A stretch of DNA of 64,000 nucleotides from Catenulispora acidiphila DSM 44928 (GTDB lineage Bacteria > Actinomycetota > Actinomycetes > Streptomycetales > Catenulisporaceae). Positions 43,828 to 53,254 of this stretch are shown here, in pieces. The stretch is from the NCBI RefSeq assembly GCF_000024025.1, contig NC_013131.1, positions 1,550,001 to 1,614,000 of the forward strand, read 5' to 3'. The translations under genes were made by a program, and so were the position numbers. Under the pieces are notes generated by a model. It saw only the letters and a list, made by a program, of their open reading frames with translations, searched no databases and was not told where the DNA came from. Position 1 is the first letter of the stretch. Each line of letters begins with the position of its first letter.

Positions 43828-45768
43828 ATGAGGAGCAGCGTGGGCAGGGCGATCGGAAGCAGGTACGAGCTCGACGACGAGATCGGCCGCGGTGCGTTCG
43901 GCGCGGTCTGGCGCGGCCGCGTGCGCGCGACCGGCGAGGCCGTCGCCATCAAGGTGCTCCTCGAGGAGTTCGCAGCCGACGCCGACGTGGTGACGCGGTT
44001 CCTGCGCGAGCGCGCGGCGCTGGTCGGTCTGAACCACCGCTCCCTGGTGCGGCTGCGCGACCTGGTCGTCGAGGGCGACATCCTGGCGCTGGTGATGCAG
44101 TTGGTCGAGGGCCCGGACCTGAAGAAGTACCTGGCCGGGCGCGGGCGCCTGGCGCCGGACGAGGCCGGGCTGCTGGTCGCCGAGGTCGCCGAGGGCATGG
44201 CCGTGGCGCACTCGGCCGGCATCGTGCACCGCGACATCAAGCCCGCCAACGTGCTGCTGGAGCAGGCCGACGGCGGTCTGCGGCCGCTGCTGACCGACTT
44301 CGGCATCGCCCGGATCGCCGACGCGCCCTCGGTGACCCGCACCCACCAGGTCGTCGGCACCCCCTACTACCTGGCGCCGGAGGTGGTGGCCGGGAAGAAG
44401 GCCACGCCGGCCGCCGACGTGTACGCCGCCGGCATCATGGTCTACGAGCTGATCACCGGCCACCCGGTCTTCCGCGGCCCGGACGCGGTCAGCGTCTTCC
44501 GCCAGCACATGAACACCGTCCCGGAGCGTCCCGCCGAGATCCCGCAGCGGCTGTGGCCGGTCATCGCCGCGGCGCTGGTCAAGGAGCCGGAGGCGCGGCC
44601 CTCGGCGACCGTGCTGGCCGCTCAGCTGCGGGCCGCCATCGGGCGCAGCGTGGAGGGCCCGGACGGCGAGCCCACGCACCACCTGCCGGTGGAGGGGCAG
44701 TACGGGACGCTGCGCCTGCCGCCGATGGGCCTGGCCGCCGCCGGCGCCGCCGCCTCGGGTGACTCCTCGCAGCCCGGCTCCTCCGGCCAGGGCTCGGCCG
44801 CCTCGGCGTCGGCCGGCGCCCCGACCACCGCGTTGCCGGCCGTCTCCCCGGCTGCGGCCGCGGCAGCTGCCAAGGCGGCCTCCGCAGCCGCCTCGGCCAT
44901 CGAGCCGACCGTCCCGGTGGTCCGCCCCGCCGCGTCCTCCGCGCCGCTCCCGCAGCGCGCGGCGCGGATGGACGGCAAGATCGCCGGCTGGGACGCGCCC
45001 TCGGAGCCGGACGCCATAGGAGCCGGCGTCTCCCGCCGCCCCGCCGAGCCCGGCAAGGTCCCCGGCTGGGACGCCCCCTCGGACCCCGACGCGATCGGCG
45101 CCGGCGTCTCCCGCCGCGCCAACAGCCCGCAGCAGCCGCTCCCGCCGCAGATGCAGCGCCAGATCGAGCAGCTCCACAAGGAGCGCCAGCAGGAGTCGGC
45201 GCCGTCCCACCAGCAGCGCCTGGCCTCCTACCCGCCGCAGCCGCAGTTCGCCCCGCAGGGCTACCAGCAGCCCGGTCCCCAGGGCTACCAGCAGCCGGCG
45301 CCCGGCCAGCCCTACCCGGCGCAGAACCAGGGCTATCAGCCCACGCAGTTCCAGGGCAGCGTCCCGGCGCCGCCGCGGCCGGTTGCCCAGGCGCCGACCC
45401 ATCAGCAGCGCCAGGCGCCGCCGCGCGAGCGGGAACGGGAGCGGGACCGCGAACGGGAGCGCGACCGAGACCGCGAGCCCTCCCGCCCGCCGGTCCAGAA
45501 GACGGTCGTCAAGCGCCGCCGCGGCATGCCGCTGGGCTGTCTGGTCAAGCTCGCGATCCTCGCCCTGATCGGGTTCGGCATCTACACCGGTGTCAACTGG
45601 GCCATGGCGAAGGTCAACGGCATCCACCACGATCTGAACAACTGGGTCTCGCGCGAATGGCATGTGATCGCGCAGAAGATCGACCTGGAGAAGAAGAAGG
45701 CCGTGCCGAAGATCCCGGGCCCGTCGGACCTCCCGACGTCCTTCCCGGGGTCGGTCACCACACCCTGA
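43828..45768 (+). CDS. Membrane-anchored Ser/Thr protein kinase
   Basis: 646 aa. Hanks-type kinase domain (about 13-275): GRGAFGAVW, Lys42 in AIKVL, HRDIKPANVL (His134), DFGIAR (Asp157), and APEVVAGKKATPAADVYAAG. A long Ala/Pro/Gln-rich linker follows (about 290-565) containing two near-identical blocks (IAGWDAPSEPDAIGAGVSRR and VPGWDAPSDPDAIGAGVSRR) and an (Arg-Glu/Asp)n run. One membrane helix near 571-592 leaves a short external tail. It diverges from the FHA-FtsK gene and is followed by a second kinase. Active by motif content. Confidence 0.92.
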   Translation: MRSSVGRAIGSRYELDDEIGRGAFGAVWRGRVRATGEAVAIKVLLEEFAADADVVTRFLRERAALVGLNHRSLVRLRDLVVEGDILALVMQLVEGPDLKKYLAGRGRLAPDEAGLLVAEVAEGMAVAHSAGIVHRDIKPANVLLEQADGGLRPLLTDFGIARIADAPSVTRTHQVVGTPYYLAPEVVAGKKATPAADVYAAGIMVYELITGHPVFRGPDAVSVFRQHMNTVPERPAEIPQRLWPVIAAALVKEPEARPSATVLAAQLRAAIGRSVEGPDGEPTHHLPVEGQYGTLRLPPMGLAAAGAAASGDSSQPGSSGQGSAASASAGAPTTALPAVSPAAAAAAAKAASAAASAIEPTVPVVRPAASSAPLPQRAARMDGKIAGWDAPSEPDAIGAGVSRRPAEPGKVPGWDAPSDPDAIGAGVSRRANSPQQPLPPQMQRQIEQLHKERQQESAPSHQQRLASYPPQPQFAPQGYQQPGPQGYQQPAPGQPYPAQNQGYQPTQFQGSVPAPPRPVAQAPTHQQRQAPPRERERERDRERERDRDREPSRPPVQKTVVKRRRGMPLGCLVKLAILALIGFGIYTGVNWAMAKVNGIHHDLNNWVSREWHVIAQKIDLEKKKAVPKIPGPSDLPTSFPGSVTTP

Positions 45769-45903
45769 CCCACCGGACGACCGGACGACCCGACGACCCC
45801 ACGGCGAGCCCGCTTGCCCGGAAGGCGTGCGGCGCGGGAAAGTTTCGTGTCCCGGCGTTTCCCACGCGCCGGGCACGGCAGCGGACAGGAGCGAGAAAAC
45901 CTC

Positions 45904-48054
45904 GTGGCTCGGAAGATCGGCAGCAGGTACACCATCACCGCGGTGCTGGGCCGCGGGACGTGCGGCACCGTGTGGGAGGGCGAGGGTCCCGAAGGGCCGG
46001 TCGCCGTCAAGCTGCTGCGCGAGGACCTGGCCGCCGACCAGACCCTGATCGCGCGGTTCGTGCAGGAGCGCACCGTCCTGACCTCGCTGCAGCACCCGAA
46101 CGTGGTCGGCGTGCGCGACCTGGTCGTCGACGGCTCCGACCTGGCCCTGGTCATGGACCTGATCCGGGGCTCGGACCTGCGCCACCTGCTGGACGCCGAG
46201 CACGCGCTGCGCCCGCAGCTGGCCGTGCTGATCGTGGCCGGCGTCGCCGAGGGCCTGGCGGCCGCGCACGCCCAGGGCATCATCCACCGCGACGTGAAGC
46301 CCGAGAACATCCTGCTGGACCACTCCGGCGGCGCCCTGGTCCCGCGACTGGCCGACTTCGGCATCGCGCGCCTGGTCGACGGCCCGCGCCGGACCCGCGC
46401 CACCCGGATCATCGGCACTCCGGACTACCTGGCGCCGGAGGTCATCGAGGGCCTGCAGCCGGGCCCGGCGGTGGACATGTACGCCCTGGGCACCGTGCTG
46501 TTCGAGCTGCTGGCCGGCTGGACGCCCTTCGGCGGCGGCCACCCCGGCGCGGTGCTGCGCCGGCACGTCACCGACAAGGTCCCGCCGCTGCCCGGGGTCC
46601 CCGGCCCGCTGGCCGCGCTGGTCGCCTCGTGCCTGGCCAAGGGTCCGGCGGCGCGGCTGACCGCCTCGGAGTTCGCCGCGCGGCTGCGCGATCTGGCGCC
46701 GCTGCTGGAGGACATGCCGCCGCTGGCCATCCCGGACCCGCGCGAGGGCGGCTGGGACGTGCGCTCCTCGGCGCGCGCCAGCCAGCACGGCGGCCGCACC
46801 CCCACGATCGACCCGATCCCGATGCGGCACAGCGGCATCGTCCCGCTGGTGCACAACGCCGAGGTCAAGGACGAGGACGAAGACACCCACCTGAACCTGA
46901 TGCGGCCGATCCGCGAGCGGGACCAGGGCGAGGTGCGGCGGCGTTCGGGCACGGGCAGTTACGACGTCTCGGAGCTGCGCGCCGAGCGCGCCAACGCGGC
47001 CGCCGCGGGGTCCAAGCGTCCCAAGTGGATCGCCGCGACCGCCGCCGCTCTGCTCGTCGGCGGAGCCGCGGCTGCGATCGCCATGGGGATGTCCGGGGGC
47101 GACGACCCCGCGAAGGACAACAAGGCGCACTCTCAGACACCCGCCGGATCGACGACCTCTTCTGTGTCGTCGCCTCCCGGGACCACTACGCGCTCTACCG
47201 CAGTGGGGCTGAGCTTCCAGCCGCCACATGAGCTGCCTCCGGTGCCGGTGAGTATCCAGGGTGCTCCGCGTACTGCAGTCTTTAAGGACGCTTCCGGTAC
47301 GGCGACTCTCTTTGTGTTCGTCACAGGTACCGACGACACCGTCTGGTACCTCCCTGGGGAGAACAGCCACTCCTGGCTGCCGTTGCACGGACTGAAGACA
47401 GGTACGGAGCCCGCTGTAGTAGCCACTAGCGCGGGACGCCTAGAGCTGTTCGCTGTACGGAGCGACGGAGTGGTTCACCAGCGCAGCTACACAGCCGGCG
47501 GCTGGTCGGCGAAGTGGGTCGCGATCGGCACCGGGAAGGTGCACGGTGCTCCCGGAGCGCTGGCGAACCCTGACGGCTCCGTGGTGGTCGCCGCGGTCGG
47601 GAGCGGTAAAACGCTGATGACTACTACGGGGACTCCTAGTGGGGCGTCCGGTGCGTTCTCATTTGGCGAGTGGCAGGCGGTCTCGACGGTCGGCGACCTC
47701 GGCTCGGGGGTCGCGCTGACGCCGAGTCCGTCGACGTCCGGCTACACCGCGTACGTGCCGCGCGCCTCTGACGACGGCATCATGGCGATCGCATATGCGA
47801 ACAAACTGTGGGGAACGCCTGTGCAGACCCCACTGTCGGGTCTGCCCACAGCAGCGACTTCCGGGGACGGTACGTCCTATGTGTTCGTGCGCTCCGTCGG
47901 CGGTGCCGTCAAGGCCATGAACGGGAACGGCCAGGCCGGTGCCGGTGGACTTCAGTCCGTGCTCCCGCCCGGCGCCACGGAGATGCCCGACGGACGGCTC
48001 GCGGTCGTCACCGCCGCATCTTCTACGAAGCTGCGGGTCTCGTACTCCGGATAG
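45904..48054 (+). CDS. Receptor Ser/Thr protein kinase with extracellular beta-propeller-like domain
   Basis: 716 aa from GTG at 45904 (AGGAG 12 bases upstream). Kinase domain (about 5-265): GRGTCGTVW, Lys36 in AVKLL, HRDVKPENIL (His128), DFGIAR (Asp151), APE. A linker leads to one membrane helix (about 378-400). The exterior (about 430-716) repeats blocks such as TLFVFVTGTDDTVWYLPGEN, LELFAVRSDGVVHQRSYTAG and TAYVPRASDDGIMAIAYANK, which look like PLL/tectonin-type propeller blades that bind sugars or cell-wall parts. Stands 9 bp before prfB. Ligand unknown. Confidence 0.9.
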   Translation: MARKIGSRYTITAVLGRGTCGTVWEGEGPEGPVAVKLLREDLAADQTLIARFVQERTVLTSLQHPNVVGVRDLVVDGSDLALVMDLIRGSDLRHLLDAEHALRPQLAVLIVAGVAEGLAAAHAQGIIHRDVKPENILLDHSGGALVPRLADFGIARLVDGPRRTRATRIIGTPDYLAPEVIEGLQPGPAVDMYALGTVLFELLAGWTPFGGGHPGAVLRRHVTDKVPPLPGVPGPLAALVASCLAKGPAARLTASEFAARLRDLAPLLEDMPPLAIPDPREGGWDVRSSARASQHGGRTPTIDPIPMRHSGIVPLVHNAEVKDEDEDTHLNLMRPIRERDQGEVRRRSGTGSYDVSELRAERANAAAAGSKRPKWIAATAAALLVGGAAAAIAMGMSGGDDPAKDNKAHSQTPAGSTTSSVSSPPGTTTRSTAVGLSFQPPHELPPVPVSIQGAPRTAVFKDASGTATLFVFVTGTDDTVWYLPGENSHSWLPLHGLKTGTEPAVVATSAGRLELFAVRSDGVVHQRSYTAGGWSAKWVAIGTGKVHGAPGALANPDGSVVVAAVGSGKTLMTTTGTPSGASGAFSFGEWQAVSTVGDLGSGVALTPSPSTSGYTAYVPRASDDGIMAIAYANKLWGTPVQTPLSGLPTAATSGDGTSYVFVRSVGGAVKAMNGNGQAGAGGLQSVLPPGATEMPDGRLAVVTAASSTKLRVSYSG

Positions 48055-48063
48055 GCTTGCCGC

Positions 48064-49170
48064 GTGGCTACAGATCCTTCCGAAGAGCTCAAGAACCTCC
48101 GCACGACCATGGCCTCCATCGAGGCCGTGCTCGACCTCGGCAAGCTGCGCGCGCAGATCGCGGACCTGGAGGAGCAGGCCTCGGCACCGGACCTGTGGGA
48201 CGACCAGGCCAAGGCGCAGGCCGTGACCTCGAAGCTGTCGGGGCTGCAGGCCGAGCTGAACCGGTTCTCCACCCTGAACCGGCGCCTGGAGGACATCGAG
48301 GTGCTCTTCGAACTCGGGCAGTCCGAGGGCGACGAGGACGCGCTGGCCGAGGTGCAGGGCGAGCTGGTCGACGTCTCCAAGGCGGTCGGCGAGCTGGAGG
48401 TGCGCACGCTGCTGTCCGGCGAGTACGACGCGCGCGAGGCGCTGGTGACGCTGCGCGCCGAGGCCGGCGGCGTGGACGCCGCGGACTTCGCCGAGATGCT
48501 GCTGCGCATGTACACGCGCTGGGCTGAGCGGCACAACTACCAGTACGAGGTCTATGACACCTCCTACGCCGAAGAGGCGGGCATCAAGTCCGCGACGCTG
48601 ACCGTGAAGGCGCCGTACGCCTACGGCACGCTCTCGGTGGAGCAGGGGACGCACCGCCTGGTGCGCATCTCCCCGTTCGACAACCAGGGACGGCGCCAGA
48701 CTTCCTTCGCCGGCGTCGAGGTGGTGCCGGTGGTCGAGCAGAGCGACCACGTCGACATCCCCGAGGACGAGCTGCGGGTCGACGTCTACCGCTCCTCCGG
48801 CCCGGGCGGTCAGGGCGTCAACACCACCGACTCCGCGGTACGCATCACGCACCTGCCGAGCGGGATCGTGGTGTCCTGCCAGAACGAGCGCTCGCAGATC
48901 CAGAACCGCGCCTCGGCCATGGCGGTGCTCCAGGCCAAGCTGCTGCAGCGGCGGCGCGAGGAGGAGCAGGCGAAGATGGACGCCCTGAAGGACGACTCCT
49001 CGGGCTCCTGGGGCAACCAGATGCGCAGCTACGTGCTGCACCCCTACCAGCTGGTGAAGGATCTGCGGACGAACTACGAGACCGGCAACACCACTGCGGT
49101 GCTGGACGGCGACATCGACGAGTTCATCGAGGCCGGGATCCGCTGGCGCAAGCAGCGCGAAAACAGCTAA
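48064..49170 (+). CDS. prfB: Peptide chain release factor 2
   Basis: 368 aa from GTG at 48064. Stop-codon recognition tripeptide SPF (203-205) and the catalytic GGQ (248-250, [20 protein letters not shown]) are present. It releases finished chains at UGA and UAA. The E. coli-type programmed +1 frameshift with an in-frame UGA early in the gene is absent; the frame is continuous. Part of the conserved actinobacterial order prfB-ftsE-ftsX-smpB-ssrA. Confidence 0.97.
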   Translation: MATDPSEELKNLRTTMASIEAVLDLGKLRAQIADLEEQASAPDLWDDQAKAQAVTSKLSGLQAELNRFSTLNRRLEDIEVLFELGQSEGDEDALAEVQGELVDVSKAVGELEVRTLLSGEYDAREALVTLRAEAGGVDAADFAEMLLRMYTRWAERHNYQYEVYDTSYAEEAGIKSATLTVKAPYAYGTLSVEQGTHRLVRISPFDNQGRRQTSFAGVEVVPVVEQSDHVDIPEDELRVDVYRSSGPGGQGVNTTDSAVRITHLPSGIVVSCQNERSQIQNRASAMAVLQAKLLQRRREEEQAKMDALKDDSSGSWGNQMRSYVLHPYQLVKDLRTNYETGNTTAVLDGDIDEFIEAGIRWRKQRENS

Positions 49171-49175
49171 AAGCG

Positions 49176-49222
49176 ACAGAAGCCGCTATATGGAGCACTT
49201 GGCGCCATATAGCGGCTTCTGT
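49176..49222. terminator. 18-bp perfect hairpin, bidirectional terminator after prfB
   Basis: ACAGAAGCCGCTATATGG and CCATATAGCGGCTTCTGT pair perfectly around an 11-base loop (49194-49204), starting 5 bp after the prfB stop. The A/T-containing stem is unusual in this GC-rich DNA. It lies between prfB and the convergent 61-aa gene and can serve both. Confidence 0.85.
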
Positions 49223-49255
49223 ATGTATATGGGCACCACGTATAGCGATGATCCA

Positions 49256-49441
49256 TTAATGGATGGTCGTGGTGAGAAAAGCCACAGCGATGAGCAAGGT
49301 CAACAGGACGGCGACCATCGCGGAGAACGAGAGCCCTCCGGTCTCGTGGTGCATCTGGGCCCTCTGGCCACGGCAGACGCTGCACCTGCCCTCGGACACC
49401 GGCCCCGCGCAGTTCGCGCAAATCAGGTGCTCACAGCACAT
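49256..49441 (-). CDS. Tiny Cys-rich (zinc-ribbon-like) membrane protein
   Basis: 61 aa: a Cys-rich head (MCCEHLICANCAGPVSEGRC then SVC) that could bind one zinc through CxxC pairs, then a short linker and one membrane helix (about 40-58, FSAMVAVLLTLLIAVAFLTT). GAGG about 9 bases before the ATG. Small proteins of this kind occur in actinomycetes near ftsE. Convergent with prfB behind a shared terminator and divergent from ftsE. Function unknown. Confidence 0.7.
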   Translation of the reverse strand: MCCEHLICANCAGPVSEGRCSVCRGQRAQMHHETGGLSFSAMVAVLLTLLIAVAFLTTTIH

Positions 49442-49629
49442 GCCGCCTCACCTCCTGTGTTCCGTACCCGCCGGCAGCCGGTGCGGATTGTGGTTCCCGG
49501 CGGAAGGGGCCATGAACCCCTACTTCCGGCGTGTACTGTCATCTCTACTGTGACACTACGTCCGAGCGTACGCATAAGTGCCCGCCGGGGCTTCCTGAAC
49601 GCTGCGCTTGTCGCGGAGGCGATGCCAGC

Positions 49630-50319
<690 letters not shown>

Positions 50320-50375
50320 AGCGCCCCCGAACACGCAGCACTAGAAGCAGAACTCACGTAGGAGTCCTACCGACC

Positions 50376-51308
50376 ATGCGCGCACAATTCGTCCTGTCCG
50401 AGATCTTCATCGGCCTGCGCCGCAACCTCACGATGACCGTCGCGGTCATCGTCTCCGCGGCGGTGGCCCTCGGCATGCTCGGCGTCGCGCTGCTGATGCT
50501 GTTCCAGACCAGCCACATGAAGGACTTCTGGTACAACAAGGTCGAGGTCACGGTGTTCATGTGCACCAAGGACGACGCGACCCTGCACCCGACCACCTGC
50601 GCCGGCGGCGCGGCGACGCAGAACCAGATGAACGCCCTGCAGACCAACCTGACGGCCAACTCGCTGGTTCAGACGGTCTTCACCGAGAGCCAGGCCGACG
50701 CCTTCGCGCGCTACCAGCAGCAGTCCCAGGGCAGCGCCAGCGGCACGTCGATGGCTCAGTACGTCACCGCCGACCAGATCCCGGCCTCCCTGCGGGTGAA
50801 GCTGAAGAACCCCAGCACCGAGAACATCGACGCCATGATCAGCTCCTACCAGGGGCAGCAGGGCGTGGAGACGGTGTCGGACCAGCGCACCATCCTGCAG
50901 CCGCTGTTCAAGCTGTTCAACGGCCTGACCGTCTCGGCGACCACGGTCGCGATCGTGATGGTCGGACTGGCGCTGATGCTGATCGTGAACACAGTCCGGT
51001 TGTCGGCATTCAGCCGAAGGCGTGAGACAGGCATCATGCGCCTGGTCGGAGCCTCGAACTTCTACATCCGCCTTCCATTCCTCATGGAAGGCGCGGTGGC
51101 CGGCCTCGGCGGCGTCGCGGTGGCCACCCTCGGCGTGGCGAGCTTCAAGTTCTTCCTGATCGACCGGGTCCTGGCACCCAACTTCACCTTCACCAGCTTC
51201 ATCGGCTGGGACAAGGTCGTGGTCACGGTCCTGATCCTGATCCCCGTGGGCCTGCTGATGGCCGTCGGCGCCAGCGCCCTGTCCCTGCGGAAATACCTGA
51301 AGGTCTAG
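50376..51308 (+). CDS. ftsX: Cell division membrane protein FtsX
   Basis: 310 aa from ATG at 50376 with TAGGAG 12 bases upstream, 56 bp after ftsE. Four membrane helices: one near 20-45 (MTVAVIVSAAVALGMLGVAL) and three in the C-terminal FtsX domain (TTVAIVMVGLALMLIVNTVR, GAVAGLGGVAVATLGVASF, VVTVLILIPVGLLMAVGASA). The large extracellular loop (about 55-180) contains a Cys pair (FMCTKD, TTCAGG) and binds the hydrolase partner. RETGIMRLVGASNFYIRLPF is the conserved coupling region. Confidence 0.96.
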   Translation: MRAQFVLSEIFIGLRRNLTMTVAVIVSAAVALGMLGVALLMLFQTSHMKDFWYNKVEVTVFMCTKDDATLHPTTCAGGAATQNQMNALQTNLTANSLVQTVFTESQADAFARYQQQSQGSASGTSMAQYVTADQIPASLRVKLKNPSTENIDAMISSYQGQQGVETVSDQRTILQPLFKLFNGLTVSATTVAIVMVGLALMLIVNTVRLSAFSRRRETGIMRLVGASNFYIRLPFLMEGAVAGLGGVAVATLGVASFKFFLIDRVLAPNFTFTSFIGWDKVVVTVLILIPVGLLMAVGASALSLRKYLKV

Positions 51309-51326
51309 CGCCGTTCATCGGGGATA

Positions 51327-51821
51327 ATGAACCCCATGCCGAAGGAACAAGGCCAGAAGGTCATCGCCCGCAACAAGAAGGCGCGCCACGAGTACGAGAT
51401 CGAGGCCACCTACGAAGCGGGCATCTCCCTGACCGGCACCGAGGTCAAGTCCCTGCGCGCGGGCCGCGCCAGCCTGGTGGACGGCTACGCGGTCATCAAG
51501 GACGCCGAAGTCTGGCTCCAGGGCGTCCACATCGCGGAGTACGCCGAGGGCACCTGGACCAACCACAGCCCCCGCCGCAACCGCAAGCTCCTCCTCCACC
51601 GCGCCGAGATCAACAAGCTCATCGGCAAGACCAAGGAGACCGGCCTCACCCTGATCCCCCTGGAGCTCTACTTCAAGGACGGCAAGGTCAAGGTCGAAAT
51701 CGGCCTGGCCCGAGGCAAGAAGACCTACGACAAACGCCAGACCCTCATGGAGCGCCAGAACAAGCGCGAAGCCGAACGCGCCATGGCCGCCGCCTTCAAG
51801 CGCAACAACCGCCGCAAATAG
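51327..51821 (+). CDS. smpB: SsrA-binding protein SmpB
   Basis: 164 aa (or 161 from the second ATG at 51336). Beta-barrel core [40 protein letters not shown], and a basic C-terminal tail ([20 protein letters not shown] ... KRNNRRK) that enters the decoding site. It delivers tmRNA to stalled ribosomes. The tmRNA gene follows 172 bp downstream. Confidence 0.97.
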   Translation: MNPMPKEQGQKVIARNKKARHEYEIEATYEAGISLTGTEVKSLRAGRASLVDGYAVIKDAEVWLQGVHIAEYAEGTWTNHSPRRNRKLLLHRAEINKLIGKTKETGLTLIPLELYFKDGKVKVEIGLARGKKTYDKRQTLMERQNKREAERAMAAAFKRNNRRK

Positions 51822-51993
51822 GCGAGTGACCTGCGCGGCACCGTTCGCCCACGGCGAACCGGCTGGAGTCTGCCGCCCCGAACCGCTACCCTTGGATCAC
51901 GGCCCCGGGAAACCGGAGCCGACAGGTTGATAACAGAACAGAGACGACCAAGCGTCAGAAAACCAAACGTTTCCGACCACAGTCGTCCAACAA

Positions 51994-52375
51994 GGGGCCG
52001 AACGGTTTCGACATTGGACGTTTTGGCAGGGGAAGCGGGCCGAGGAAGCAGCGATGATCTCGTTAACCACACGCTGCAAAAAAAATAACTGCCAACAAGA
52101 CGCAGCTGAAGTCGCAGACCGCTTACGGTCTCGCCGCCTGACACTAATCAGGTCATGACTTCTGTCGACCCGGGAGCGCCTCCGGCCCGGTAAGACATCA
52201 TTAGGAGGATCCACCGTCGAGCACGGCCACAGGGCCCGACGGGACACTCATGTGGCTGGGCCTGTCAGCAGCGTGCCTGTGAGACTGCCGGGGCCAACAA
52301 AAGCGACCACAGGCTCCGCCCGAAGAAGCCCTGACAAGCCGCCGATGGACGCGGGTTCAATTCCCGCCGGCTCCA
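51994..52375 (+). ncRNA. ssrA: Transfer-messenger RNA (tmRNA, ssrA)
   Basis: About 382 nt. The 5' end GGGGCCGAACGGTTTCGACA and the 3' end CGGCTCC-A pair as an acceptor stem; the T-arm GCGGGTTCAATTCCCGC precedes it. CCA is not encoded (next bases are CTG). The tag reading frame begins at GCC (52091) and ends at TGA (52139-52141), giving ANKTQLKSQTAYGLAA, a 16-residue tag with the usual hydrophobic -LAA end for proteolysis. Works with SmpB to rescue stalled ribosomes. Confidence 0.95.
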
Positions 52376-52386
52376 CTGTTTTAAAG

Positions 52387-52452
52387 GTGCGGTAGGGCGT
52401 GGAGCCGGCGGGAATTGAACCCGCGTCCACGCTCTGCCGCACTTTTTCTTTT
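52387..52452 (+). terminator. tmRNA terminator with T-run, containing a copy of the tmRNA T-arm
   Basis: GTGCGGTAGGGCGTGG (52387-52402) pairs with CCACGCTCTGCCGCAC (52427-52442) over 16 bp with two G-U pairs, followed by TTTTTCTTTT (52443-52452). The 24-base loop is the reversed tmRNA T-arm and can itself fold (GCGGG/CCCGC). It is the classical intrinsic terminator shape for ssrA. Confidence 0.88.
52399..52429 (-). repeat. Inverted 31-bp copy of the tmRNA 3' end
   Basis: Bases 52399-52429 are the exact reverse complement of 52346-52376 (the T-arm, acceptor 3' strand and discriminator of the tmRNA), 22 bp away. The remainder of the minus strand to the right does not show a matching tmRNA 5' end or tag frame, so this is a fragment rather than a second gene. 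Confidence 0.92.
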
Positions 52453-53254
52453 ATCGGCAGTCGCGTGCTTGCCTGAACGGATGTCCTACCTTCTCCGTAT
52501 CTGTTGTGCTGCCGGAGTCTCAGCGCAGTGTACCGTGGTCAGGGCTTCGGCTACGGGCCTGTATGTGGCGTGCTCCGTACGTCGGCATCAGGTGTCTAAG
52601 GGACGTACGCGCCCCCGCGTCTGGTGACGAGCCGACGGCGAACGGCGCTGGCTGTTTCGAGTCGACTTTGTACGGCTAACCGACACGGTATTCGGCGGCG
52701 ATATGGATAGTCACGCGGTAACTGAAAGCGAGTGCTCGCTCCGCGGTGCGGAGTCGCAGTCGCAGGTGCCACGAGCGCATGTGTCGTGCGATCGCCACGC
52801 TCGGCATCTCCGTTAGCCAGGATCTGTCGAGTGGGGCTTAGGCGATCCAACCTCCTGCGATAGGGCGGTGTCAGCCTCGTTCATGGAAGGCGTGGTGTAG
52901 GAGGGTGCTGTCGATCACAGACGACGCCGCCGATAGCTCGGAAGCACGCTTATAATGATGCCACGTCGCCATGGCGCTGATGATCGTCGTTCCCAGCACG
53001 ATGAGCGCGCCTCTGTTAGTGGCGTCCCACGCTACCGCAGCCGGTGACTCAATGGGCTGCGGTAGCGTGGACCCTGCCGGGGCGAGGGTTCCAGCTTCGG
53101 CGGTGGTCTAGGCATGTTGGAATTTTTTCCATGCCGCATCTTTCCGATGACTGTCACAGCTTCGAACATCGACAGAGCGATCATCCCGGCGTCCAGCTCG
53201 CTATCAGCCATCGATAAGGCGACTGCCATGAGCGCCGCACTGATAGCACCTATC
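52453..53254. other. 800-bp region at the left edge of the restriction island
   Basis: No confident gene. On the minus strand two short hydrophobic frames occur: 53032-53229 (65 aa, IGAISAALMAVALSMADSEL upstream and through its start) and, in another frame, about 52880-53107 without a good start, ending RGALIVLGTTIISAMATWHH and so on to a stop. Together they could be a frameshifted small membrane protein. A hairpin lies at 53027-53070. The rest, including many CGTACG-like words at 52560-52620, shows nothing recognisable. Confidence 0.4.
53027..53070. terminator. 16-bp hairpin downstream of the restriction operon
   Basis: CCACGCTACCGCAGCC pairs perfectly with GGCTGCGGTAGCGTGG around a 12-base loop. 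It lies about 185 bp beyond the stop of the leftward operon's last gene and is the first strong hairpin met, so it is the likely terminator of that operon. Confidence 0.6.

Noticed and set aside
43783-47388. A 1201-codon open frame on the - strand
   Set aside because: It is antisense to two clear Ser/Thr kinases with intact catalytic motifs; composition is typical of a shadow frame.
48064-48200. Programmed +1 frameshift in prfB
   Set aside because: The reading frame is continuous from GTG at 48064; there is no early in-frame TGA with a CTTT slip site.
52376-52860. A second tmRNA gene on the minus strand next to ssrA
   Set aside because: Only the 3' 31 bases match. No GGGGC(C/T)G 5' end, no TTTCGAC motif and no tag frame ending in -LAA were found to the right on that strand.
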